DNA of 64,000 nt, taken from Gallaecimonas pentaromativorans (lineage in GTDB: Bacteria; Pseudomonadota; Gammaproteobacteria; Enterobacterales; Gallaecimonadaceae). The translations under genes were made by a program, and so were the position numbers. Under the pieces are notes generated by a model. That model worked only from the letters and a program-made list of their open reading frames with translations, made no database searches and was not told the origin of the DNA. The DNA lies in contig NZ_RJUL01000004.1 of the NCBI RefSeq assembly GCF_003751625.1, forward strand, positions 186,001-250,000. Direction: 5' to 3'. Positions 1 through 7,971 of this stretch are shown here, one piece after another. Numbering within the stretch: the stretch's first letter is position 1; each line of letters begins with the position of its first letter.

Positions 1-1959
1 TTTGTTAAAGCCGTCGTCTTCGAAGTCGCCGCTCCACACCTTGGCAAAGGCGTCTTGGAAACGGTGCTGGCTCTCTTCGAGGTTCAGCTCCTTGGCGCCG
101 GTCAGCTCCATGTAGAAATCCAGCACCCAATACGGCTTGCCGTCACTGGTGCGCACTTCGCAAGGGCGCTCGCCGATGATGCGAAGGCCCATGTTTTCGA
201 GCATCGGCATCACGTCGGACAAGTAAATCGGCTGGTCCATATGGAACAGCTTGAGTTTCACCAGGCGCGGGTTACGAAATTCCTGCGGGCGGTAGAACAG
301 CATGCCAAGCTGGTGCTCTTCGCTCAGGGCTTCGAGCTGGGCGATGTCGACGGCGGCGGTGCTGGGCAGCACTTCTTCCTTGTAGGAACGGGGGAAGGCC
401 TGCACGTATTTACGGGCCAGCTTTTTGCCGTTGGCTTCGCCGTGGATAGACAACAAGGCCGCTTCCAGCTTGTCTTCCCAGCTGCGGGCCGCTTCGATGA
501 GGTTCGCTTCTATCTCTTTCACGTTGATATCTTTGTCAGCGTCCTTGACCCGCACCAGATAATGGGTGCGGCACAGGGCGGATTCGGAAAAATAAGTGGT
601 AAATTCCACTTCCTCTGAGGAGCCCAGGGCCTGGGCCAGGATGCGCTGGGTGGCGATCCGCAGCTGGGTGTTGTACCGCTCTTTGGTCACATACACCATG
701 CAGGAGTAGTAACGGCCAAAGACATCCTTGCGGATAAAGAGCCGGGTACGGTCCCGCTCCTGCATCTGCAGCACGCCAAGGCCGACTTGCATCAGCTCTT
801 CTTCCTTGGCCTGGATAAGCTCATCGCGCGGATAGGTTTCCAGGATGTTCATCAGCGCCTTGTAGGCGTGGCTGCCGGTGGCAAAACCGGAGTTTTCCAG
901 CACCCGCTGCAATTTCTTGCGGATCATCGGAATTTGCATGGCCGAGTTGTTATAGACGCTGGAGGCGTACAGGCCGATAAAGCGGTCTTCGCCCACCACA
1001 TTGCCGTCAGCGTCAAAGCGCTTGATACCGATGTAGTCGATATAAGCGGGGCGATGCACCCGGGATTTGGAGTTGGTTTTGGTGAGCACCAGCAGATGTG
1101 GGCTTAAGGCTTCTTCCCAGGCGCTTTCGCCAAGGGCCGAGAGGCTGCGCTTGTGCACTTCTTTGGACGCGCGCATCAGGCCGAGGCTGGAGTCGATTTG
1201 CGGGCGCAGCTCATAGTCGCCCTTGACCGGCTCGATGGCGTAATAGCGATAGCCCATCAGGGTAAAGTTGTGGTCGTTCACCCACTTTAAGAAGGCGTCC
1301 ACCTCTGCCCTTTCTTCTTGTTCTACCGGCAGTTGGGTGTTTTCAATGCGGCCGATAACCTCGTCCATGCGCTCTTGCATGGGTTGCCAATCGGTCACCG
1401 CCAGGGTGACATCGGCCAGCACCACCCGCAGCTCGTCGGTGAGGTTGTCTATCACCTTCTGCTCGGTCAGGCGGTCCACCTCGATGAGGAACACCGTCTC
1501 GGCCTTGTCGCTTTTCTTTTGCTCTGACAAGCGGCGCAGCGCCGTCACCTGGCTGTGCTTGTCCCGGGCAAAGGCCAGCGGAATGTGCAGCATCAGGTGC
1601 GAGGTAATGGCATGGCGGCTAAGGGCCATGCGAATGGAGTCCACCAGGAACGGCATATCGTCGTGGACGATTTCGATGATGGTGTGGCTCGACTGCCAGC
1701 CGTCACGGCTCACTTCCGGATTAAAGACGCGGATATAGCTCTCACCGACCTTTTTCTTATTCAAGGCATTCCAGAGGCTTAAGGCGGCGCCATAGAGGTC
1801 GGCATCGTTACGACCGGAAAAGTCGTCCACCGACATGGTGCCATAGATCTTCTGGACAAAGCTGGTGATGAGCGGGGCGCGATCGGAAGGAACTTTGGAA
1901 TCAATGAGTTTGCAAACGTTATCAAGCAGTACGGACGAATGACCGTCTATCAGTGCCAT
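1..1959 (-). CDS. gdhB: NAD-dependent glutamate dehydrogenase, large type (5' part only)
   Basis: Oxidative deamination of glutamate to 2-oxoglutarate with NAD+ in the cytoplasm. The reading frame is open from an ATG at 1959 to the left window edge (653 codons seen); the family is about 1,600 residues, so the catalytic Rossmann part lies outside. What is visible is the regulatory N-terminal half: it begins MALIDGHSSVLLDNVC and contains segments typical of the large bacterial GDH family such as FLVDSIRMAL, LMGYRYYAIEP and GLYASSVYNN. A purine-rich AAGGGAAGAG lies just upstream of the ATG. It is transcribed away from the rest of the window. No frameshift is seen in the visible part. Confidence 0.93.
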   Translation of the reverse strand, partial: MALIDGHSSVLLDNVCKLIDSKVPSDRAPLITSFVQKIYGTMSVDDFSGRNDADLYGAALSLWNALNKKKVGESYIRVFNPEVSRDGWQSSHTIIEIVHDDMPFLVDSIRMALSRHAITSHLMLHIPLAFARDKHSQVTALRRLSEQKKSDKAETVFLIEVDRLTEQKVIDNLTDELRVVLADVTLAVTDWQPMQERMDEVIGRIENTQLPVEQEERAEVDAFLKWVNDHNFTLMGYRYYAIEPVKGDYELRPQIDSSLGLMRASKEVHKRSLSALGESAWEEALSPHLLVLTKTNSKSRVHRPAYIDYIGIKRFDADGNVVGEDRFIGLYASSVYNNSAMQIPMIRKKLQRVLENSGFATGSHAYKALMNILETYPRDELIQAKEEELMQVGLGVLQMQERDRTRLFIRKDVFGRYYSCMVYVTKERYNTQLRIATQRILAQALGSSEEVEFTTYFSESALCRTHYLVRVKDADKDINVKEIEANLIEAARSWEDKLEAALLSIHGEANGKKLARKYVQAFPRSYKEEVLPSTAAVDIAQLEALSEEHQLGMLFYRPQEFRNPRLVKLKLFHMDQPIYLSDVMPMLENMGLRIIGERPCEVRTSDGKPYWVLDFYMELTGAKELNLEESQHRFQDAFAKVWSGDFEDDGFNK

Positions 1960-2258
1960 GTGACTCTCTTCCCTTAGGTACTGCAAAGCGGAAAATCCGC
2001 TTACCCCGTGATGTGAGTGGAATTGGGTTGCCTAGTATCAAGCGACCGCCAAGCGGTAATGCTTGAAAGCACGAACAATTCTATGCCTTTCCACAGCAGG
2101 TTGCGAGGGGCGTCCAGCAAAAATGCCGGTTGCCAAAGCACTGGTTTGACCTCACTTCCAGGCCAGTAAAAACAAGGGCTGGCGTGCCCTTGCCAGGGAA
2201 GGTTTACGCTCACGTCAAAGTGCCATTAACGGCGGTAATGGCAAAAAGGTATCAAAGG
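1960..2258. other. Intergenic region upstream of gdhB
   Basis: About 300 bp without a supported gene, between gdhB and the DUF2835 gene, both on the minus strand. It must hold the gdhB promoter. A perfect 7-bp hairpin (AAGCGGA, loop AAA, TCCGCTT) lies at 1986-2002 in what would be the gdhB leader. The 70-residue minus-strand frame at 2001-2213 has no recognisable features. Confidence 0.5.
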
Positions 2259-2480
2259 CTAAGGCAGGGCGTAAAAACGGACTACGTCGTTGTTTGGCCC
2301 GAGCTCCAGGGCAAAGCGCCCGTGCAGCCCAGCCAGGGTGACATAAGGGCGCAGGTGGCGAAACGGCACCGACAGCAATTGGCCGCCGTCGGCGCGCAGC
2401 AGAATACGGGTATCGGGCCGCCGGTAGGCGGCCTCCAAGGGACCGTAGTCAAAATCCACCGTCAGGGTGAACTGACGCAT
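2259..2480 (-). CDS. DUF2835 family protein
   Basis: 73 residues, the usual size of this gammaproteobacterial family of unknown function. The conserved pattern is visible: N-terminal RQFTLTVDFDYG, a central LRADGGQLLSVPFRHLRPY and a C-terminal GRFALELGPNNDVVRFYAL. No signal peptide or membrane segment. It starts 2 bp after the stop of pepN, so it is almost certainly the last gene of a pepN transcript. The function is not known. Confidence 0.85.
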   Translation of the reverse strand: MRQFTLTVDFDYGPLEAAYRRPDTRILLRADGGQLLSVPFRHLRPYVTLAGLHGRFALELGPNNDVVRFYALP

Positions 2481-2482
2481 CC

Positions 2483-4984
2483 TTAGCCTTTAAGGGCTTT
2501 GCCCAGCAACTCGCCAAGGTCGGCCGAGGTGTGCGGGGTTTGCAGGCCTTTGAGCAGCGCTTCCAGGCCCTGGCGACGTTTTTGGTCAAAACGGCGCCAT
2601 TGCAGCAAGGGCCCCACCATCCTGGCCGTGGCCTGGGGGTTGATGGCGTCAAGCTTTGGCAGCACCTCGCTAAGCCATTGGTAACCGGCCTCGGTGTGGC
2701 ACTCGGGGTTGGTGGCGATAAAGGTGCCGATAAGGGCGCGGGTGCGGTTGGGATTGTTCCAGTTAAAGGCGCTGTGCTCCATCACTTTACCCATGCGTTT
2801 AAGGGCGCCGCTGCGCTGGCCTTGCAGCATCAGCCACTTGTCCATCACCTGGGGGTTATCCTCAAAACGCTCGGCAAAATCGGCAAGAAGAGCGTCGCTA
2901 TTGGCCAGATCCCCTGCCACCGCGGCGGCCAGGGCGCCTTGGCGCTCGGTCATATTGCGGGCTTGCTGGTAGCGGTCAAACACCCCTTGCTCCAAGGGCT
3001 CGGCCAGCAAGGTCAGCAGGCTGTTGGTAAGGGCGCGGGCGCCCTTCTCTTTGACGTCCTTGACCATCTGGTAACGGTCGTGCAGCACCGCAAAGAGCCG
3101 CTCGCGCACTTGGCTGCGAAGGCGCTGGCGAGCTGCCACCAGGCCGTCCAAGTCGATTTGCTCAAACCAGCCTTGCATGGCGTTCACCGACGGCACCTTA
3201 AAGAGCTCGGCGTCCAGGAAGGCGTCGGTCAAAGGCCGGGTGGCAATGCCGTGCAAGGAACGCAGCCACAGCTCCAGGGCCGGGTGCTCTTGCCCTTGCA
3301 GCCAGGCAGCCACCAGCCGCTGCAACAGCCGCTCGGCGGCGTCCACCCGCACAAAGCCGTCGCTGGCCTTTTCCATCAGGGCCGCCAGTTCGTCGTCGGA
3401 CTGCTCAAACACCAATTTTACCGGCGCCGAGAAGCCGCACAGGGGCGCGAGAATGGGCTTTTCATCAAACTGACCAAGGGCAAAGGTCTGCTCGGCGTCT
3501 TGCAGCTGCAACACGTCCTTGCCGTGGCCCAAGAGCTCGATGGCAAAAGGCAGCGGCAGCGGGCCTTTTTCGGCCTGATCGCTGGTGGGCGGGGTCAACT
3601 GGCTGAGCTTGAGGCCGTAGTGGCCGTTTTCCCAAATTTCTCTTACCGTCAGCACCGGGGTGCCAGACTGGCGATACCAGCCTTTGAAGCGGCTGAGATC
3701 CACGTCGTTGGCGTCGGCCATGGCGTCCACAAAGTCGTCGCAGGTCACCGCCTGGCCGTCGTGGCGCTTGAAGTAGAGATCCATGCCAGCCCGAAAACCC
3801 GCCTTACCCAAGAGGCCATTTAGCATGCGGATAACTTCGGCGCCCTTGTTGTACACGGTCACGGTGTAAAAGTTGTTCATCTCCGCCACTTCTAAGGGGC
3901 GGATGGGGTGGCTCATGGGGCCCGCGTCTTCGGCAAACTGCAAGGTGCGGATCACCTGGGCTTCCTTGATGCGGGTGGCGCTGGAGCCGGCCCAGTCGCT
4001 GCTGAACTGCTGGTCGCGAAATACCGTCAGGCCTTCTTTGAGGCTGAGCTGGAACCAGTCGCGGCAGGTTACCCGGTTGCCGGTCCAGTTGTGGAAGTAC
4101 TCGTGGGCGATGATGGCGGCGATGTTGTCAAAGTCCTGATCGGTGGCGGTGTCGTCATCGGCCAGCACGTACTTGGCGTTGAAGATGTTAAGGCCTTTGT
4201 TTTCCATGGCGCCCATGTTGAAGAAATCCACCGCCACAATCATGAACCGGTCGAGGTCGTACTCGAGGCCGTAGGTGTCTTCGTCCCACTTCATGGAGAA
4301 TTTCAGCGCCTCCATGGCGTGGCGGGCCTGCACTCGCCTGCCCTTATCCACGAAGATTTGCAGCAGCACGTCGCGGCCACTGGCGGTGGTAAAGCTGTCT
4401 TCCAACAGGTCAAAATCCCCGGCTACCAGGGCAAAGAGATAACAAGGCTTGGGGTGCGGGTCGTGCCAGGTGGCAAAGTGGCGGCCACCTTCGAGCTCGC
4501 CGCTCTCCACCAGATTGCCGTTGGACAAGAGCTGCGGATACTGCGCTTTATCGGCTATTACCTTGGTGGTGTAGACGGCCAGCACGTCCGGGCGATCGAG
4601 AAAATAGGTGATGCGGCGAAAGCCTTCGGCCTCGCACTGGGTACAAAAAGCGCCGCCGGAGCGATACAGCCCCTCAAGGGCGGTATTGGCGGTGGGGTCA
4701 ATCTGGGTGACGATTTTCAAGGTGGCGCTGTCTTTTGCCACCTCAATCACCAGTTGGCCTTCTTCAAAACGGGGGGTAACGGCTTTGCCGTCCAGCTCTA
4801 CTGACACCAGCTCCAGCTGCTCGCCGTCCAGGCGCAGCAAGGGGTCGGTGCCGTTCTTGGTCAAGGTACTGACGGCGGTGACCCGGGTTTGGGTATCGTG
4901 CAGCTCAAAGGTGAGGTCGAGAGCGCTGATGAGAAATGCGGGGGCTTTGTAATCCGCCAATCGTTTTACCGGCTTGTTGGCCAT
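2483..4984 (-). CDS. pepN: Aminopeptidase N
   Basis: M1-family zinc aminopeptidase that removes N-terminal residues from peptides in the cytoplasm. The exopeptidase signature GAMEN is followed by the zinc motif HEYFHNW with the downstream Glu ligand (LKEGLTVFRDQQ). At 833 residues it is close to the E. coli enzyme (870). I chose the ATG at 4984 (MANKPVKRLADY) over an upstream in-frame start because AAAGGAG sits 6 nt before it. Upstream is nhaC on the same strand, separated by a terminator hairpin; DUF2835 follows directly. Confidence 0.96.
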   Translation of the reverse strand: MANKPVKRLADYKAPAFLISALDLTFELHDTQTRVTAVSTLTKNGTDPLLRLDGEQLELVSVELDGKAVTPRFEEGQLVIEVAKDSATLKIVTQIDPTANTALEGLYRSGGAFCTQCEAEGFRRITYFLDRPDVLAVYTTKVIADKAQYPQLLSNGNLVESGELEGGRHFATWHDPHPKPCYLFALVAGDFDLLEDSFTTASGRDVLLQIFVDKGRRVQARHAMEALKFSMKWDEDTYGLEYDLDRFMIVAVDFFNMGAMENKGLNIFNAKYVLADDDTATDQDFDNIAAIIAHEYFHNWTGNRVTCRDWFQLSLKEGLTVFRDQQFSSDWAGSSATRIKEAQVIRTLQFAEDAGPMSHPIRPLEVAEMNNFYTVTVYNKGAEVIRMLNGLLGKAGFRAGMDLYFKRHDGQAVTCDDFVDAMADANDVDLSRFKGWYRQSGTPVLTVREIWENGHYGLKLSQLTPPTSDQAEKGPLPLPFAIELLGHGKDVLQLQDAEQTFALGQFDEKPILAPLCGFSAPVKLVFEQSDDELAALMEKASDGFVRVDAAERLLQRLVAAWLQGQEHPALELWLRSLHGIATRPLTDAFLDAELFKVPSVNAMQGWFEQIDLDGLVAARQRLRSQVRERLFAVLHDRYQMVKDVKEKGARALTNSLLTLLAEPLEQGVFDRYQQARNMTERQGALAAAVAGDLANSDALLADFAERFEDNPQVMDKWLMLQGQRSGALKRMGKVMEHSAFNWNNPNRTRALIGTFIATNPECHTEAGYQWLSEVLPKLDAINPQATARMVGPLLQWRRFDQKRRQGLEALLKGLQTPHTSADLGELLGKALKG

Positions 4985-4998
4985 GCCTACTCCTTTGA

Positions 4999-5024
4999 AA
5001 GGAAAGCCCGGCAATGCCGGGCTT
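4999..5024 (-). terminator. Intrinsic terminator after nhaC
   Basis: Perfect 9-bp stem AAGCCCGGC / GCCGGGCTT with a 3-nt loop, followed on the minus strand by TCCTTTC. It lies between the nhaC stop and the pepN ribosome binding site. Confidence 0.75.
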
Positions 5025-5032
5025 GGAACAGG

Positions 5033-6484
5033 TTACTGCGCAGGTCCCGCGGCAGGGGGACTGAGCCTGAGGATCTTGACACCCAGGTAGGCGTATATCA
5101 CCGCCAGTACCGGGTTGATGAGATTGAACAAAGCATAAAAGATATAGTCCGCCGGGGAAACATGCAGAACAGAATGCATGTACGCGCCGCAGGTATTCCA
5201 GGGTACCAGAGGCGAGGTAATGGTGCCGCCATCTTCGAGGGAGCGAGATAAGTTAACCGGCGCCAGGCCGCGCCGCTCGTACTCTTCCTTGAACATTCTG
5301 CCGGGCATGACGATAGCCATGTATTGGTCGGCGGTGAGGATATTGCAGCCGATACAGGTGGCGATGGTAGCGGCAATCAGGCTACCGGCGCTTTTGGCCG
5401 CCCCTAGCAGGCCGCGAATAAGGCGGGTCAGCAGCCCGGTGCGCTCCATCACCGCGCCAAAGCTCATGGCGCACATGATAAGCCAAACGGTATTGAGCAT
5501 GGAGCTCATGCCGCCGCCGGAGAGGAGCTTATCGAGGGTGGCATTGCCGGTTTCGATGCTGATACCGTTAAAAAGGGTGGTCCACACCAGCTTAAGGCTG
5601 GCCACCAGCCCCTCGCCCCCTAGGCGATGCACCAGCTCGCCCTGGAATAACAGCGCCCACACGCCCCCCAGCAGCGCGCCAATGAACACCGCCGGGAAGG
5701 CGGGCATCTTGCGCATGGCCATCACCAGCAAGGCCACCAGCGGCACCAGGTGCCAAGCCGAGATATCAAAGTTCTGAGTAAGGCCGGTAAGGATGGCATC
5801 GATGCGCTCGCTGGAGGCGTCGCCTTGGCTGCCAAGGCCCAGCAGCATGAAGATAATGAGCGCCAGTACAAAAGACGGCACCGTGGTCCACATCATATGG
5901 CGAATGTGGGAGAACAAATCCGAGCCAGCCACCGCTGGTGCCAGGTTGGTGGTTTCAGACAGCGGCGAGATTTTATCGCCAAAGTAGGCGCCGGAGACCA
6001 CGGCGCCGGCGGTGGCGGCCGGCGACAGGCCAAGGCCCCCGGCCACCCCCATCAGCGCCACGCCAATGGTGGCGGCGGTAGTCCAGCTCGAGCCAATAGC
6101 CAGGGACACCACAGCGCAGATAAGGCAGGTGGCGGCATAGAAAATCGACGGGTTTAATATTTTCAGGCCAAAGTAAATCAGACTCGGCACGGTGCCGGCC
6201 AGCAGCCAGGTGCCGATAAGAGCGCCCACTGCCAGCAGGATGAGCACGGCGCCCAGGGAAATACTGATGCCCTTGATGATGCCCTTTTCAATGTCGTGCC
6301 ACTGGTGGCCGTTTTTAAGGGCAATGATGGCGGCCACCATGGCAGAGAGCAGCAGCGCTATCTGGTTGGGGCCGTAGGAGGAATCGTCATGGAACAGCGT
6401 CACCGACGCTGCCAGCAAGGCAATAAGGACCACCACCGGGATGATGGCGTCCAGCAAGGAAGGCGCTTTTATTTCGGCTTTCAT
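5033..6484 (-). CDS. nhaC: Na+/H+ antiporter, NhaC family
   Basis: Predicted inner-membrane secondary transporter exchanging Na+ for H+ (ion homeostasis), although some NhaC relatives carry organic substrates. 483 residues with about a dozen hydrophobic segments. Family hallmarks: AIGSSWTTAATIGVAL, SGAYFGDKISPLSETTNLAP and, near the C-terminus, SLEDGGTITSPLVPWNTCG. It starts at an ATG at 6484. The next gene upstream is another sodium-linked transporter on the same strand, but a terminator-like hairpin separates them. Confidence 0.9.
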   Translation of the reverse strand: MKAEIKAPSLLDAIIPVVVLIALLAASVTLFHDDSSYGPNQIALLLSAMVAAIIALKNGHQWHDIEKGIIKGISISLGAVLILLAVGALIGTWLLAGTVPSLIYFGLKILNPSIFYAATCLICAVVSLAIGSSWTTAATIGVALMGVAGGLGLSPAATAGAVVSGAYFGDKISPLSETTNLAPAVAGSDLFSHIRHMMWTTVPSFVLALIIFMLLGLGSQGDASSERIDAILTGLTQNFDISAWHLVPLVALLVMAMRKMPAFPAVFIGALLGGVWALLFQGELVHRLGGEGLVASLKLVWTTLFNGISIETGNATLDKLLSGGGMSSMLNTVWLIMCAMSFGAVMERTGLLTRLIRGLLGAAKSAGSLIAATIATCIGCNILTADQYMAIVMPGRMFKEEYERRGLAPVNLSRSLEDGGTITSPLVPWNTCGAYMHSVLHVSPADYIFYALFNLINPVLAVIYAYLGVKILRLSPPAAGPAQ

Positions 6485-6495
6485 CGGGCTCTCTT

Positions 6496-6518
6496 TATAA
6501 AAGGCGGCAGGGGCCGCC
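6496..6518 (-). terminator. Intrinsic terminator after the SNF transporter gene
   Basis: On the minus strand GGCGG, loop, CCGCC is followed by TTTTAT, between the stop of the SNF-family gene and nhaC. It may be leaky, allowing some read-through into nhaC. Confidence 0.6.
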
Positions 6519-6522
6519 CTGA

Positions 6523-7890
6523 CTACAGGTTGATGATCCCAACAAGTTGCAGGAACACCAGCAAGATGGCGACAGGCGCCAGGAATTTGATGACCGGGTA
6601 CCAGCTCTTGAACACCGCCGGGGCGTCAATCATGTCGGCTATCAAGGATTTATTGGCCACCCAACCGGTAAAGACGGCAATGGCCAGGCCGCCGATGGGC
6701 AGCAGGATATTGGCGGTCAGGTAATCAAGCGCGGAGAAGAAATCGGTGCCGGCAAACTGGGCGATGGGCAGCTCTGCCACCGAGGCGATGGTGCCAAGAG
6801 ACAGCAGCCAAATCCCCAAACCGGCGGTGATGGCGGCGCCCCAGCGGCTAAAGCCGCGTTTTTCCACTAGCCAGGCTACCGACGATTCAATCAGCGCCAG
6901 CGCCGAGGTAAAGGCGGCAAACACCAGCATGATGAAAAACAACACCCCCACCAGGCGCCCGCCCGGCATCTGGCCAAAGGCGATGGGCAGGGTCTGAAAG
7001 ATAAGCCCCGGGCCGGCCCCCGGCGCCAGGTGGTGGGCAAAGACGATGGGGTAAATGGCCATGCCGGCGATGAGCGCAACTAAGGTGTCGAAAAAGGCTA
7101 TCCACAGTGAGCTTTTGGCGATGGACACCCCTTCTGGCAGGTAGGCGCCGTACATGATCATGATCCCCGAGGCCAGACTCAAAGTGAAAAAGGAATGGCC
7201 CAGGGCCACCACCACGCCGTTGATGGTGAGTTTGGAAAAATCCGGGTCAAACATGAAGTGCAGGGCCGCCGCAAAATCCCCTTCACTGGCGGCGTAACCG
7301 GCCAGCACCAGCAGCAGCAAAAACAAAATGGGCATCAGGGTCGATACCGCTCGCTCCAGGCCGGCTTTAACGCCTTTGCCTATCACCAGCACCGTGCCAA
7401 GGACCACCAAGCTGGTCCAGCCCAGCAGCGCCCAGCCGTTAGAGGTCAGCCCTTTGAACAGTGCCTGCACCGCCGCCGGGTCGCCATTGCCAAAGTCCCC
7501 TGCCCCGGCTTTGAAGATATAAGCCAAGCCCCAGCCGGTAATAACCACATAAAAGGACAAGATAAGGTAGCCGCTTATCACCCCCATCCAGCCCACAAAG
7601 CCCCAAAAGGCCGGTTTGCCGGAGGCTTTGGCCACTTCGCTGGTGGATTTGCCGGGAGTGCGGCGCCCGTATTTGCCGATGGCCACTTCCGCCATCATCA
7701 CCGGTATGCCAATGAGCAGGATACAAATGAGGTACACCAGCACAAAGGCGCCGCCGCCGTTCTCACCGGTGATGTAGGGAAACTTCCAGATATTGCCAAG
7801 GCCCACGGCGGCGCCGGTGGCGGCGAGGATATAGGCGAAGCGGTTCGACCAGCGGGTAGTCCCGCCTTTTTTGCTGTTGGTTTGCTGCAT
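6523..7890 (-). CDS. Sodium-dependent transporter, SNF (NSS) family
   Basis: 455 residues, 11-12 predicted membrane helices, LeuT-like fold by family. Na+-driven uptake of amino acids or related small amines; the substrate cannot be read from sequence. The N-terminal signature RWSNRFAYILAATGAAVGLG followed by NIWKFPYITGENGGGAFVL is the conserved TM1 sodium/substrate site. Starts at ATG 7890. Bacterial members of this size usually lack the twelfth helix. Its neighbour nhaC could recycle the co-transported sodium (inference). Confidence 0.93.
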   Translation of the reverse strand: MQQTNSKKGGTTRWSNRFAYILAATGAAVGLGNIWKFPYITGENGGGAFVLVYLICILLIGIPVMMAEVAIGKYGRRTPGKSTSEVAKASGKPAFWGFVGWMGVISGYLILSFYVVITGWGLAYIFKAGAGDFGNGDPAAVQALFKGLTSNGWALLGWTSLVVLGTVLVIGKGVKAGLERAVSTLMPILFLLLLVLAGYAASEGDFAAALHFMFDPDFSKLTINGVVVALGHSFFTLSLASGIMIMYGAYLPEGVSIAKSSLWIAFFDTLVALIAGMAIYPIVFAHHLAPGAGPGLIFQTLPIAFGQMPGGRLVGVLFFIMLVFAAFTSALALIESSVAWLVEKRGFSRWGAAITAGLGIWLLSLGTIASVAELPIAQFAGTDFFSALDYLTANILLPIGGLAIAVFTGWVANKSLIADMIDAPAVFKSWYPVIKFLAPVAILLVFLQLVGIINL

Positions 7891-7937
7891 TGGCCGTCCT
7901 TGTTGTTATTGTTCGTTAAAACCCTAACAGAGCAGCC

Positions 7938-7968
7938 AGAAAAAAAAAGGCCCCAAAATCGGGGCCTT
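7938..7968 (-). terminator. Intrinsic terminator after prc
   Basis: AAGGCCCC, 6-nt loop, GGGGCCTT followed on the minus strand by a run of more than seven T, starting 4 bp after the prc stop codon. A textbook strong terminator. Confidence 0.92.
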
Positions 7969-7971
7969 ATC

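Noticed and set aside
2001-2213. 70-codon frame upstream of gdhB
   Set aside because: No conserved features, no good ribosome binding site, and it occupies the expected promoter region.
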